Assembly (NCBI RefSeq): GCF_003991355.1
Contig: NZ_RCSU01000001.1
Span: forward strand, 186,001-250,000
From: Pseudoflavitalea rhizosphaerae
GTDB taxonomy: Bacteria > Bacteroidota > Bacteroidia > Chitinophagales > Chitinophagaceae
Length of the DNA stretch: 64,000 nucleotides
Reading direction: 5' to 3'
Under the pieces are notes generated by a model. It did no database searches. It was not told the origin of the DNA and saw nothing but the letters and a program-made list of their open reading frames with translations. Below are positions 1 through 7,066 of this stretch, piece after piece. Position 1 is the stretch's first letter; every line of letters starts with the position of its first letter. Position numbers and translations under genes: made by a program.

Positions 1-76
1 GATTATGCTTTTACTGCTCCATTATCCTGGAATAGTAAACAAAAGAAATTGTAAGCAGTTCGATCACAACCATATT

Positions 77-493
77 TCAGACCGGGTTCGATGCAATGGG
101 TATTTCCGGAGGTGGCGAGAAGATATTCAGAAATCCTTTAAGCAGGTGGGCAGTCTGCGCATTTTGGTACAATGCACAGGAATAGTTGGTGGATGGGGAA
201 TATACAGTATGAGGTCTGTTCACAGGAAGCAGAATTGGATATGCTTCCAGCTTCTCCTGTCCGGCAAAGACGGGATAACCGCTATCGTCATCCTCATCTG
301 GCACCAGTTGGTCATTGCCGCAGATTTTTTCAAGGAAGAATTCTGCGATGGTATCGATATCATCCAGTTCGCCGGAATGATAAAAAGCAAAATCAGCACG
401 GATAGAATAATCGAGATCGATGCTCTGATTAAGGACATTGAATGCTGTAAGGACCAGTATCCAGGTGGATAGTATTTTTTTCAGGCGTTTCAC
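77..493 (-). CDS. small secreted protein of unknown function
   Basis: 138 residues. I do not recognise a family. The N-terminus (three Lys/Arg, then a hydrophobic stretch to about residue 22) looks like a signal peptide, so the product is probably periplasmic or surface-exposed. The C-terminus has the Pro-rich motif FSPPPEIPI, which resembles the ends of other small Bacteroidota exported proteins (recollection, not checked). The start codon is GTG. A TAATTTTG element (502-509, complement) fits the Bacteroidota -7 box and lies only 8 bases upstream, so the transcript would be almost leaderless if this start is right. An open frame on the opposite strand (5-472) was judged less likely because it lacks any protein-like features. 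Confidence 0.5.
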   Translation of the reverse strand: MKRLKKILSTWILVLTAFNVLNQSIDLDYSIRADFAFYHSGELDDIDTIAEFFLEKICGNDQLVPDEDDDSGYPVFAGQEKLEAYPILLPVNRPHTVYSPSTNYSCALYQNAQTAHLLKGFLNIFSPPPEIPIASNPV

Positions 494-582
494 CGTTCAG
501 GCAAAATTAGTGGAATCAGGGCAGGAAAAAGAGTATAAATAAATGATAAAATAATACCATTTAATTCTGCCGCTTGTCTATT

Positions 583-1038
583 CTATACCCCGAATTGCCT
601 GAGGTGGTGGTCGGCATGCTTATAAGCGAATATGCCGATCTGTTCATCGGTCATCTTTCCAAAGAAATCATGTACGAACCGTGGATTGGAATAATTCGCA
701 TAGGCTTCAACGTTCTCTATCCAGGCTTTCTTTTGCATTTCCAGATCACCGGAAAATTTCTTTATTACATGAGGACCGGCGGGCATTCCTTTTCTCATGG
801 GTGTATTATCTTTAGTCTGAGATCTGAGCGCCAGTTTGCCAAAGATCTTTCCCAGCAGGTCCTGTCTGTACGCTTGTCCTTCTTTCTTACCCAGCACCCA
901 TTCATTCCAGTTATTCATGTGCTTTGCCATTTCACAGACAGTCATCTTCCCCCATTGCCTTTGGCTGTTATCATTCAATGATTGAATGCGAAGGATCAAT
1001 GCTTTCCGGATAGCAGGATCAAAAATAGATGTGATCAT
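583..1038 (-). CDS. DUF1569 family protein (DinB-like fold)
   Basis: 151 residues, a full-length match in style to the DUF1569 family: an N-terminal helix with QRQWGKMTV and a C-terminal KHADHHLRQFGV motif, whose clustered histidines are typical of the DinB/YfiT-like four-helix metal-binding fold. No signal peptide, so cytoplasmic. The biochemical role of the family is not established; related DinB folds include thiol-dependent transferases and detoxification enzymes. It stands alone, about 115 bp downstream of the minus-strand AAA ATPase gene. Family assignment is fairly sure, function is unknown. Confidence 0.8.
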   Translation of the reverse strand: MITSIFDPAIRKALILRIQSLNDNSQRQWGKMTVCEMAKHMNNWNEWVLGKKEGQAYRQDLLGKIFGKLALRSQTKDNTPMRKGMPAGPHVIKKFSGDLEMQKKAWIENVEAYANYSNPRFVHDFFGKMTDEQIGIFAYKHADHHLRQFGV

Positions 1039-1154
1039 TGGTGGATGTTTTTATCGATATACTATTGATTCAACACCACAAATTTGCACGGAAATGCAAT
1101 AGGAAAGCGGGTGCAACGCTGTCAAATAAAGGGTGTAAATGCGGCACGGCGGCC

Positions 1155-1877
1155 TCAGAGGCTTTCAGCCGGAATCTGCGCTTCCAGGTGAGTGATCAGA
1201 TTTCTTTTGATTTGCGCGTAAGCATCATCCTTAGCTTCAGCGAAACTGACATTGTATTTCCTGGTGATCTGCTGCAGGTCTTCCGGAAACTTAGCCAGTA
1301 AACTATCATAGTAATTCTCCAGTTCTGTTTCATTGGGCATTTCGTAGGAGATACGGAACTGGAAGCGGCGCAGCAATGCGCTATCGATGATATCAGCGTG
1401 GTTGGTAGCGCAGATCAGCAATGATTTTTCGGGAAAATAATCGATAAGCTGAATGATCGTGTTCACCAGTCGCCTCATCTCACCCACATCCTGTTCCTGG
1501 TTATCACGGGATTTACCGATCAGGTCGAATTCATCCAGGAACAGTACAGCACGCTCCTTTGCAGCCTTATCGAAGATCTGCTTCATGTTCTGGGAAGTTT
1601 CACCGATACGGGAATTGATCACATTGCTCAGGTTGAGGATCAGGATCGGCCTGCCCAATGCATTGGCAATGGCTTTGGCGGTGGTGGTCTTTCCGCATCC
1701 GGAACTACCGTGCAACAGGAGTTTGTTGCTAACGGGCAGGCCATACTTATGTAGTTCTTCTATGTATTTGTGCTCCCTGATCAGTTGCAGGATAAAGGCC
1801 CTGCTTTCTTCTTTCAAAAAAACTTCGTCCAGTTTTACTGTTTCCTTGTCGTTAATGATCAGATCGAATACGTTCAT
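1155..1877 (-). CDS. AAA family ATPase
   Basis: 240 residues with a single AAA module. Walker A is GSSGCGKTT (58-65 region), Walker B is VLFLDEFD (111-118), the sensor-1 Asn is in ATNHAD (N159), and the Arg pair in LLRRF (170-171) is placed like an arginine finger. The short N-terminal part (1-50) would be the substrate or partner-binding segment and there is no transmembrane segment or protease domain, unlike FtsH. It resembles the many stand-alone SpoVK-like ATPases of Bacteroidota. ATP-driven remodelling is known for the fold; the client is unknown. The gene follows the serine hydrolase on the same strand after 58 bp. Confidence 0.85.
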   Translation of the reverse strand: MNVFDLIINDKETVKLDEVFLKEESRAFILQLIREHKYIEELHKYGLPVSNKLLLHGSSGCGKTTTAKAIANALGRPILILNLSNVINSRIGETSQNMKQIFDKAAKERAVLFLDEFDLIGKSRDNQEQDVGEMRRLVNTIIQLIDYFPEKSLLICATNHADIIDSALLRRFQFRISYEMPNETELENYYDSLLAKFPEDLQQITRKYNVSFAEAKDDAYAQIKRNLITHLEAQIPAESL

Positions 1878-1935
1878 AGACCGCCTGCATTTTCAGGCCG
1901 CAAGATACAACAGCCTTCAGTTTTGCAGGCCATCT

Positions 1936-3219
1936 TTATTTTTTATTGGTCAAAGGCTGGTATTCGCCATACACTGCATCCCTGAAAGTCTTGTGTAGTT
2001 TGACGGGGTCGTAAGGGAAAAGCTGAGTGAATAAAACTACCGTGATCTCATTCACAGGATCCACCCAGAACAATGTGCTGGCCGCCCCATCCCAATAAAA
2101 CTCGCCCGTGGCGCCATTCGTCTCTTCCCTGGTAGCTGGCGGGCCAACTCGCACGGCAAAATCGATACCGAATCCAACATTGCCTTTTCCCGGCAGCCAG
2201 CTTCTTTTGGTAAGCGTATCCGGCAATTGGTTGGTGGCCATCAGCGCTATGGTTTCCGGTTTGAGTATCCTCACTTTACCGAGCGCTCCTTTGTTCACCA
2301 GCATCTGAGCAAATTTTGTATAGTCGTCAAGCGTGGAGGTTAGCCCCCATCCTCCCGGTTTCAATGTCCAGTTCTTTAAATTGAATGTGCTTGCCTGCTC
2401 GTCCGGTACGCGGGACAAAACGCCTTCATTGTTTCTGAAATACACCGCGGCAAATTGTTTCCTGTCTTTTTCCGGCACTACATAATGTGTATGCTTCATA
2501 CCGAGCGGATCGAGGATGTTTTTCTGAATATACTGATCGAAAGGTTTTCCGGAAATACGCTCTACCAGGTATGCCTGCACGTCAACCGAAGGGCCATACA
2601 ACCATTCATCGCCGGGATGGAATTGTAATGGAACGCTGGCGAGTTTGGCAGCCATCTGCGCCAGTGAGTTGTTTGGATTGAATGCATCTGCATTTTTCAC
2701 CAGTGTAGCCAGCGCTGGAATATCCGTTCCGGGAAAACCGGCCGTATGGCGGGTTATATCGCGAATGGTGATCGGTCTTTTAGCAGGTTCCAGGATCATT
2801 TTCCCGTTGGCATCTACGCCTTTGTACACCTGCATATTGGCAAACTCCGGTGCATATTTTGCCAGGGGTTCATCCAGATGAAAAGCGCCTTGCTCATAAA
2901 GTGTCATCAGTGCAACACCGGTTATGGGTTTTGTCATAGAGAAAATGCGGACGATAGTGTTCCTGTTCATTGGAACATTCGCTTCTTTGTCTGCAAACCC
3001 AAAAGCATTGAAATATATTTCTTTTCCTTTTTCGAAGATCAGTGCGGAGAGTCCGGCGGTTTTACCTGCATCGATAAAATGAGTGAGTGTGGAATCGATC
3101 CTTTTTTTGACAGCAGCACTGATAAGGGGATCTGACTTTTTATTAGTTGATTGACCTGTGACTGGTTGAATACCGGAGAACAGGAAAATGACCAGGAGAA
3201 GGGAAATGATGATTTTCAT
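1936..3219 (-). CDS. serine hydrolase, class C beta-lactamase-type fold
   Basis: 427 residues from the ATG at 3219. That start opens directly on a signal peptide (MKIIISLLLVIFLFSGIQ..), whereas upstream in-frame codons give no sensible N-terminus. The catalytic Ser-x-x-Lys is in FSMTKPITG, and the Tyr motif is YGPS in place of the usual Y-x-N. The family (PF00144) includes class C beta-lactamases, D-Ala-D-Ala carboxypeptidases, esterases and transesterases, so substrate cannot be read from sequence. Product expected in the periplasm. It is not part of an obvious pathway here. Hydrolase fold is secure; resistance function should not be assumed. Confidence 0.85.
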   Translation of the reverse strand: MKIIISLLLVIFLFSGIQPVTGQSTNKKSDPLISAAVKKRIDSTLTHFIDAGKTAGLSALIFEKGKEIYFNAFGFADKEANVPMNRNTIVRIFSMTKPITGVALMTLYEQGAFHLDEPLAKYAPEFANMQVYKGVDANGKMILEPAKRPITIRDITRHTAGFPGTDIPALATLVKNADAFNPNNSLAQMAAKLASVPLQFHPGDEWLYGPSVDVQAYLVERISGKPFDQYIQKNILDPLGMKHTHYVVPEKDRKQFAAVYFRNNEGVLSRVPDEQASTFNLKNWTLKPGGWGLTSTLDDYTKFAQMLVNKGALGKVRILKPETIALMATNQLPDTLTKRSWLPGKGNVGFGIDFAVRVGPPATREETNGATGEFYWDGAASTLFWVDPVNEITVVLFTQLFPYDPVKLHKTFRDAVYGEYQPLTNKK

Positions 3220-3292
3220 TTTTTTCGTTTTGTCTGTGCATGGGAAAACAATCTGAATGTAATGAATTTTAAAGGAAAGTCCAATGCATGTA

Positions 3293-3325
3293 CAAAACGA
3301 AAATGGCCACCCGGAGGCGGCCATT
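3293..3325 (-). terminator. intrinsic terminator after tRNA-Leu(UAA)
   Basis: Perfect 7-bp stem AATGGCC / GGCCATT (3302-3308 with 3319-3325) with a 10-base loop, followed on the minus strand by TTTCGTTTTG. It lies 20 bases past the tRNA 3' end. Confidence 0.75.
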
Positions 3326-3344
3326 ATTACTTATTGATCTGTTG

Positions 3345-3430
3345 TACCCCGGACAGGAGTTGAACCTGCACTTCCCTTTCGGGAAAAAGGATTTTAAGTC
3401 CTTCGCGTCTACCGATTCCGCCACCGGGGT
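3345..3430 (-). tRNA. tRNA-Leu (UAA)
   Basis: 86 nt read on the minus strand. The acceptor stem ACCCCGG pairs with CCGGGGT, the discriminator is A, and there is a long variable arm (TTTCCCGAAAGGGAA) as expected for leucine. The anticodon loop CTTAAAA is held by AAGGA/TCCTT and gives anticodon UAA. The T arm carries GGTTCAACTCC. CCA is not encoded. It is transcribed after tRNA-Gly from the same promoter. Confidence 0.97.
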
Positions 3431-3450
3431 GTTTACATTCACTAATGAAT

Positions 3451-3494
3451 CTAAACAAAAAATTCCATTCAACATTTTCAGTAGAATGGAATTT
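3451..3494 (-). terminator. hairpin with U tract between the two tRNA genes
   Basis: An 11-bp perfect inverted repeat, AAATTCCATTC (3460-3470) and GAATGGAATTT (3484-3494), followed on the minus strand by a run of Ts. It sits between tRNA-Gly and tRNA-Leu, so it may terminate part of the transcripts or serve as a processing hairpin. Confidence 0.6.
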
Positions 3495-3499
3495 ATCTG

Positions 3500-3572
3500 A
3501 GCGGAAGACGAGATTCGAACCCGCGACCCTCACCTTGGCAAGGTGATGCTCTACCAGCTGAGCTACTTCCGC
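3500..3572 (-). tRNA. tRNA-Gly (GCC)
   Basis: 73 nt on the minus strand. The acceptor stem GCGGAAG pairs with CTTCCGC and the discriminator is U, as usual for bacterial tRNA-Gly. The D arm is AGCTCAGCTGGTAGAGC. The anticodon loop TTGCCAA is held by TCACC/GGTGA, giving anticodon GCC. The T arm contains GGTTCGAATC. CCA is not encoded. Confidence 0.98.
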
Positions 3573-3637
3573 ATTTGCTACTTTTTACAGCAGCGATATT
3601 TTTATAAAGAACTGATTATCAATCGTTATTGGGAGTG

Positions 3638-3668
3638 CAAAGATAGGGATTTTTTTATTCTGCCAAAA
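3638..3668 (-). promoter_or_regulatory. Bacteroidota-type promoter for tRNA-Gly/tRNA-Leu
   Basis: On the minus strand TTTTGG (3663-3668) is followed after about 17 bases by TATCTTTG (3638-3645). This matches the Bacteroidota primary-sigma consensus (TTTG about -33, TAnnTTTG about -7). Transcription would begin near 3631, leaving a leader of roughly 60 nt before tRNA-Gly. Confidence 0.8.
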
Positions 3669-3694
3669 TTTTTTTCCCTTTTTTTCTCCCTTTT

Positions 3695-3904
3695 TTATTT
3701 GTACTCGGGAGTGTACAGGGTGCTGGGTTGCACAGTAACTTCAGGCTTACCCTTGTACTTGTGTTTGTACAGGTTGTAGCAACCGCCCAGCACAAAAGCC
3801 ATTACACAAAAAACCTGCAAATAAAACAGAAACGAAGAGGAGTTTACCCAATTGCGTTTGAAGTCTTTGTCGCGATAGTCTTTTTCTTCCAGATGTTGTT
3901 CCAT
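3695..3904 (-). CDS. small single-pass membrane protein, unknown
   Basis: 69 residues: a charged N-terminal segment (MEQHLEEKDYRDKDFKRN), one hydrophobic segment at about 24-43, then a basic and Pro/Thr-containing tail ending YTPEYK. I do not recognise a family. It starts 46 bp after the glycosyltransferase stop on the same strand, so it may be co-transcribed with it. An alternative overlapping frame (3747-3956) was not chosen because it lacks a coherent membrane protein pattern. Confidence 0.55.
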   Translation of the reverse strand: MEQHLEEKDYRDKDFKRNWVNSSSFLFYLQVFCVMAFVLGGCYNLYKHKYKGKPEVTVQPSTLYTPEYK

Positions 3905-3949
3905 ATGAGTGAATTGCGATGCAAAAGTAATAATTCAGTTCCAAAAAAA

Positions 3950-4978
3950 TCAACATTTTGACGAAACAATTTTCACAAAAGTTTTTTTACCGTGCACAAA
4001 GTAGGCCCACACAACACTCTTGTGTAAATACCCCTGCAATTTGCGATGCTTGTTCAACCCTGTCCTGTCCATTTTCTTATGAGCACATAACCAATACAGG
4101 AATGCCCAGTGAGCTTTCACTACGGCAACAAAATACGTAACCTCCCCTGCCATCAGGCTTTTGAATGCAGAGATGGCATCCAGCCAGAACCGCCAGGCGA
4201 TCTTTACAAATGCTTGTCCGGCAGGAAGGTTCTTTGCCATCATCACTAAATTATTTCTGAAATTCAGGAACACTTTGCGCGCATTCCCTTTAGGTAGCGT
4301 TCCGCCGCCAACATGGTAAACAACGGACTGTGGGCAAACATATACCTGGTAGCCTGCCAGCTGCATACGCCAGCAAAGATCGATCTCTTCCTGGTGCGCA
4401 AAGAAGAACTCATCAAAGCCATGCAGCCTGTGAAATAGTTCCGCCTGCACAAACATCGCTGCACCACTGGCCCAGAAGACGGGAGCAGCATCATCGAATT
4501 GACCTTCATCTTTTTCACACTCGTCGAACACCCTTCCTCTCGCAAATGGATAACCGAGATAGTCCAGCCACCCTCCTGCAGCTCCGGCATATTCGAAATA
4601 TTCACGTTGATGGAACTGCCGTAATTTCGGTTGACAGGCCCCGATAGTTTTGTCGGACTCCATCAATGCAATCACCGGCTCAACCCATCCCGCCTCCACT
4701 TCCACATCTGAATTGAGCAATACATAATAATCGGCCTTCACCTGTTTCAGTCCTTCATTGTATCCTTTTGCAAAACCATGGTTCTTTGTAAGCAATACTA
4801 CCTTTACAGCCGGAAAGGATTCACGCAGGAACTCCACTGAATCATCGGTAGAGGCATTATCGATCACCACCACTTCCTTATTGGCATAAGTGGTGCCCAT
4901 CACAGAAGGCAGGAACTGCTCCAGGTAACGGCGGCCGTTCCAGTTGAGGATTACGATCGATACTAAAGGTTGATTCAT
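3950..4978 (-). CDS. family 2 glycosyltransferase (rhamnosyltransferase-like)
   Basis: 342 residues with a GT-A fold N-terminal domain: VSIVILNWNG at 6-15, VVVIDNASTDDS at 36-47, then the metal/nucleotide site LLNSDVEVEAGW and the acceptor-side motif FFAHQEEIDLCWRMQLAGY containing the ED-type catalytic region. The C-terminal third has a hydrophobic amphipathic portion near WAFLYWL, which suggests association with the inner membrane. The family transfers sugars from nucleotide donors to lipid-linked or surface glycans; donor and acceptor are not predictable. The gene stands alone apart from the small membrane protein downstream, and diverges from the histidine kinase. Confidence 0.88.
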   Translation of the reverse strand: MNQPLVSIVILNWNGRRYLEQFLPSVMGTTYANKEVVVIDNASTDDSVEFLRESFPAVKVVLLTKNHGFAKGYNEGLKQVKADYYVLLNSDVEVEAGWVEPVIALMESDKTIGACQPKLRQFHQREYFEYAGAAGGWLDYLGYPFARGRVFDECEKDEGQFDDAAPVFWASGAAMFVQAELFHRLHGFDEFFFAHQEEIDLCWRMQLAGYQVYVCPQSVVYHVGGGTLPKGNARKVFLNFRNNLVMMAKNLPAGQAFVKIAWRFWLDAISAFKSLMAGEVTYFVAVVKAHWAFLYWLCAHKKMDRTGLNKHRKLQGYLHKSVVWAYFVHGKKTFVKIVSSKC

Positions 4979-5012
4979 GAATGCGCTGAATTGACAACTG
5001 TTATAACGGATG

Positions 5013-5044
5013 CAAAGGAACGTTATTTTGGGGATTCGTTCAAA
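5013..5044 (-). promoter_or_regulatory. candidate promoter of the glycosyltransferase gene
   Basis: On the minus strand TTTG (5041-5044) is followed after about 20 bases by TTCCTTTG (5013-5020), close to the Bacteroidota -33/-7 pattern but with TT instead of TA at the start of the -7 box. It lies 35 bp upstream of the start codon. Confidence 0.45.
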
Positions 5045-5093
5045 CGGCGACTACCACCCCATCCTGCAAATTAACTTTACGTATATTAGTTGC

Positions 5094-6260
5094 ATGATCC
5101 AACCGCTATTCAACTGGAGAACAGGCCTGGCGATAATTGCCATCGCAATCGTCAGCGGCACTATCTTCTATTCACAATTCCTCGCCCGTAAAATCGCACG
5201 TGAGGAAAGAGCAAAAGTGGAACAATGGGTGGAAGCCGGCAAACTCCTCCTGAACGATACAACGGGGCTGAGTGACCAGCTTGCCGGTATGATCATCACA
5301 GAAAATACCACCATCCCCATCATCGAAACGGATGAGAAAGATCAGATCACGCAATACGTGAACTTAGATTCAGCTTCCATTGCAGAAGACAGTACCTGGC
5401 TGCAAAAGAAAAAAGAAAAATTCCAGAGCGATAATGATCCCATCATCTGGACGGACCCCCGCGACAGCACCCGCATCAACCATTATTATTATGGTCATAC
5501 TTCTTTACTCAACCAGATCCGTTATTATCCGATCGTGCAATTAATGATAGTTGGGCTCTTCATCATCATCACACTCACAGCGCTCACAACCAGCTTCCGA
5601 AGTTCGCAGAACCAGGTATGGGCCGGCATGGCAAAAGAGACCGCACACCAGTTGGGCACTCCCCTCACCTCTTTGCAAGGCTGGATGGAAATGCTGCGCG
5701 AAGAAAAAGCCAATGAAAAGATCGTGGCCGAACTGGAAAAAGATATCGACAGGCTCAAACTGGTGTCTGACCGCTTCAGCAAGATCGGCAGCGCGCCCAA
5801 ACTGGAATCACACAATCTTGTTACTCAGGTAGGCGGCATGATCGAATACATCCGCAAGCGGGCAACAGGAAAAGTGCAATTCAGTCTGGATGTGAACAAC
5901 CAGGAAAACATTTCAGCGCTGATCTCCCCTCCGCTGTTCGACTGGGTGATAGAGAACCTGCTCAAGAATGCACTGGATGCGATGGAGGGAAAAGGACAGA
6001 TCAGTATTCAAATACAGCAAAACCCCAACAATATTATTATAGATGTGACCGATACCGGTAAAGGCATCAGCAGTCAGCATATCAGCAAAGTGTTCAAACC
6101 CGGCTTCACTACCAAGAAACGAGGATGGGGACTGGGACTGAGCCTTAGCAAGAGGATCATTGAACAATATCACCGGGGTGAACTGTTCGTAAAGCAATCA
6201 GAGCCGGGAAAGGGCACAACTTTCAGGATCGTGCTGAAGAACAAAACGCAGGTCAGATAA
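5094..6260 (+). CDS. membrane-bound sensor histidine kinase
   Basis: 388 residues from the ATG at 5094, chosen because the first transmembrane segment follows at once (about 8-30); an upstream in-frame ATG at 5010 would add a non-hydrophobic leader. A periplasmic sensor of about 110 residues without a recognised domain is followed by transmembrane segment 2 (147-168). The phosphoacceptor is H185 in AKETAHQLGTPL. The ATPase domain carries the N box ENLLKNALDA (N292), the G1 box DTGKGI (from 320) and the G2 box GWGLGLSLSKRI. No response regulator gene lies nearby, so its partner is encoded elsewhere. The signal is unknown. Confidence 0.9.
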   Translation: MIQPLFNWRTGLAIIAIAIVSGTIFYSQFLARKIAREERAKVEQWVEAGKLLLNDTTGLSDQLAGMIITENTTIPIIETDEKDQITQYVNLDSASIAEDSTWLQKKKEKFQSDNDPIIWTDPRDSTRINHYYYGHTSLLNQIRYYPIVQLMIVGLFIIITLTALTTSFRSSQNQVWAGMAKETAHQLGTPLTSLQGWMEMLREEKANEKIVAELEKDIDRLKLVSDRFSKIGSAPKLESHNLVTQVGGMIEYIRKRATGKVQFSLDVNNQENISALISPPLFDWVIENLLKNALDAMEGKGQISIQIQQNPNNIIIDVTDTGKGISSQHISKVFKPGFTTKKRGWGLGLSLSKRIIEQYHRGELFVKQSEPGKGTTFRIVLKNKTQVR

Positions 6261-6331
6261 GGATTGCACGCATAATCGATTAAAACAGACCGGTTTATTC
6301 CAAAAAAATATTCAAGTTTTTTGAAAAAGAA

Positions 6332-6362
6332 TTTCGTGGATTGCAAAAAGGTTTTACATTTG
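6332..6362 (+). promoter_or_regulatory. promoter of tRNA-Leu(GAG)
   Basis: TACATTTG at 6355-6362 is an exact TAnnTTTG -7 box. A weak TTTCG at 6332-6336 is at about the right distance to act as the -33 element. The mature tRNA begins 20 bases downstream. Confidence 0.7.
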
Positions 6363-6382
6363 CAACCCCGAAAGGGAATGGC

Positions 6383-6466
6383 GCCCAGGTGTTGAAACTG
6401 GTAGACAAGCCACTTTGAGGTGGTGGTGTTCGAAAGGACGTGCAAGTTCGAATCTTGTCCTGGGCA
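6383..6466 (+). tRNA. tRNA-Leu (GAG)
   Basis: 84 nt. The acceptor stem GCCCAGG pairs with CCTGGGC and the discriminator is A. The anticodon loop TTGAGGT is enclosed by CCACT/GGTGG (one T-G wobble), giving anticodon GAG. The variable arm (GTGTTCGAAAGGACG region) is long as for leucine and the T arm has AGTTCGAATCT. CCA is not encoded. Confidence 0.96.
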
Positions 6467-6467
6467 C

Positions 6468-6506
6468 AAAAAAGGTTGTAAGTGATTGCTTACAACCTTT
6501 TTTCTT
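6468..6506 (+). terminator. intrinsic terminator after tRNA-Leu(GAG)
   Basis: A perfect long stem, AAAAAAGGTTGTAAG (6468-6482) with CTTACAACCTTTTTT (6489-6503), a 6-base loop TGATTG, and a T-rich tail. The A/T flanks make it able to act on both strands, so it may also serve the GNAT gene that ends at 6535. Confidence 0.88.
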
Positions 6507-6534
6507 TTAGTCAAAAGCTTTCCAGCATATCCAT

Positions 6535-6981
6535 CTATTTCCACCAATAATAATAATTGTGGTTGCCATCATACTCAAACCCACAACGTGGATAGAGCTT
6601 GTTTCCTATGTCATTTGATTTTTCAGTTTCAAGCATAAGTCCACAAGCACCTGTTTCATCACACCACTGTTTGGCCCGGTCAATCAAGGCCACAGACAGT
6701 CCTTTGCCTCTGTAACCAGGATGAACGAACAAATCGCTTAACAGCCATTGCTTGGCAAGTTTGATATAGTGATATAATTTATACAATTGAACAAATCCCG
6801 CCGCTTTCCCATCAACATAAATCATAAAGAAATTGGACTGATCGTTATCCAGCCTTGCCTTGATAAAATTCCTGCATTTTTCTAAATCGTCTGCCTGACG
6901 ATAAAAAATCCGATATTGATTGAACAACTCCGCAGCTGTATCTAAATCTTCAAGATTTGCCTTTTTGATGTTGAAATCCAT
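6535..6981 (-). CDS. GNAT family N-acetyltransferase
   Basis: 148 residues from the ATG at 6981; a start 27 bases further upstream is possible but adds a non-conserved leader. The acetyl-CoA binding motif is HPGYRGKGLSVALIDRA, with the preceding beta strand LLSDLFV, and a C-terminal LYPRCGFEYDG as in many GNATs. Cytoplasmic. The acceptor is unknown. It is divergent from the MocR-type regulator with 85 bp between the starts, a pairing common in Bacteroidota, so that regulator probably controls it. By eye the gene is more A+T-rich than its neighbours. Confidence 0.9.
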   Translation of the reverse strand: MDFNIKKANLEDLDTAAELFNQYRIFYRQADDLEKCRNFIKARLDNDQSNFFMIYVDGKAAGFVQLYKLYHYIKLAKQWLLSDLFVHPGYRGKGLSVALIDRAKQWCDETGACGLMLETEKSNDIGNKLYPRCGFEYDGNHNYYYWWK

Positions 6982-7066
6982 TTTCAAGTATTTTGTTTTA
7001 AAGTGCAAATCTATTTTTTAATAGGACTACCTTTATGATCCAGTTTCAACAAACACAGTAGTCCAG

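Noticed and set aside
5-472. Plus-strand open frame opposite the small secreted protein
   Set aside because: No coherent domain or signal; the minus-strand frame has a signal peptide and a plausible C-terminal motif.
1936-3219. Antibiotic-resistance beta-lactamase
   Set aside because: Only the broad PF00144 fold is seen; the Tyr motif differs from class C enzymes, so resistance is not supported.
3695-3956. Overlapping minus-strand frame 3747-3956 as the real small gene
   Set aside because: It would read into the glycosyltransferase stop and lacks the clear membrane segment of the 3695-3904 frame.
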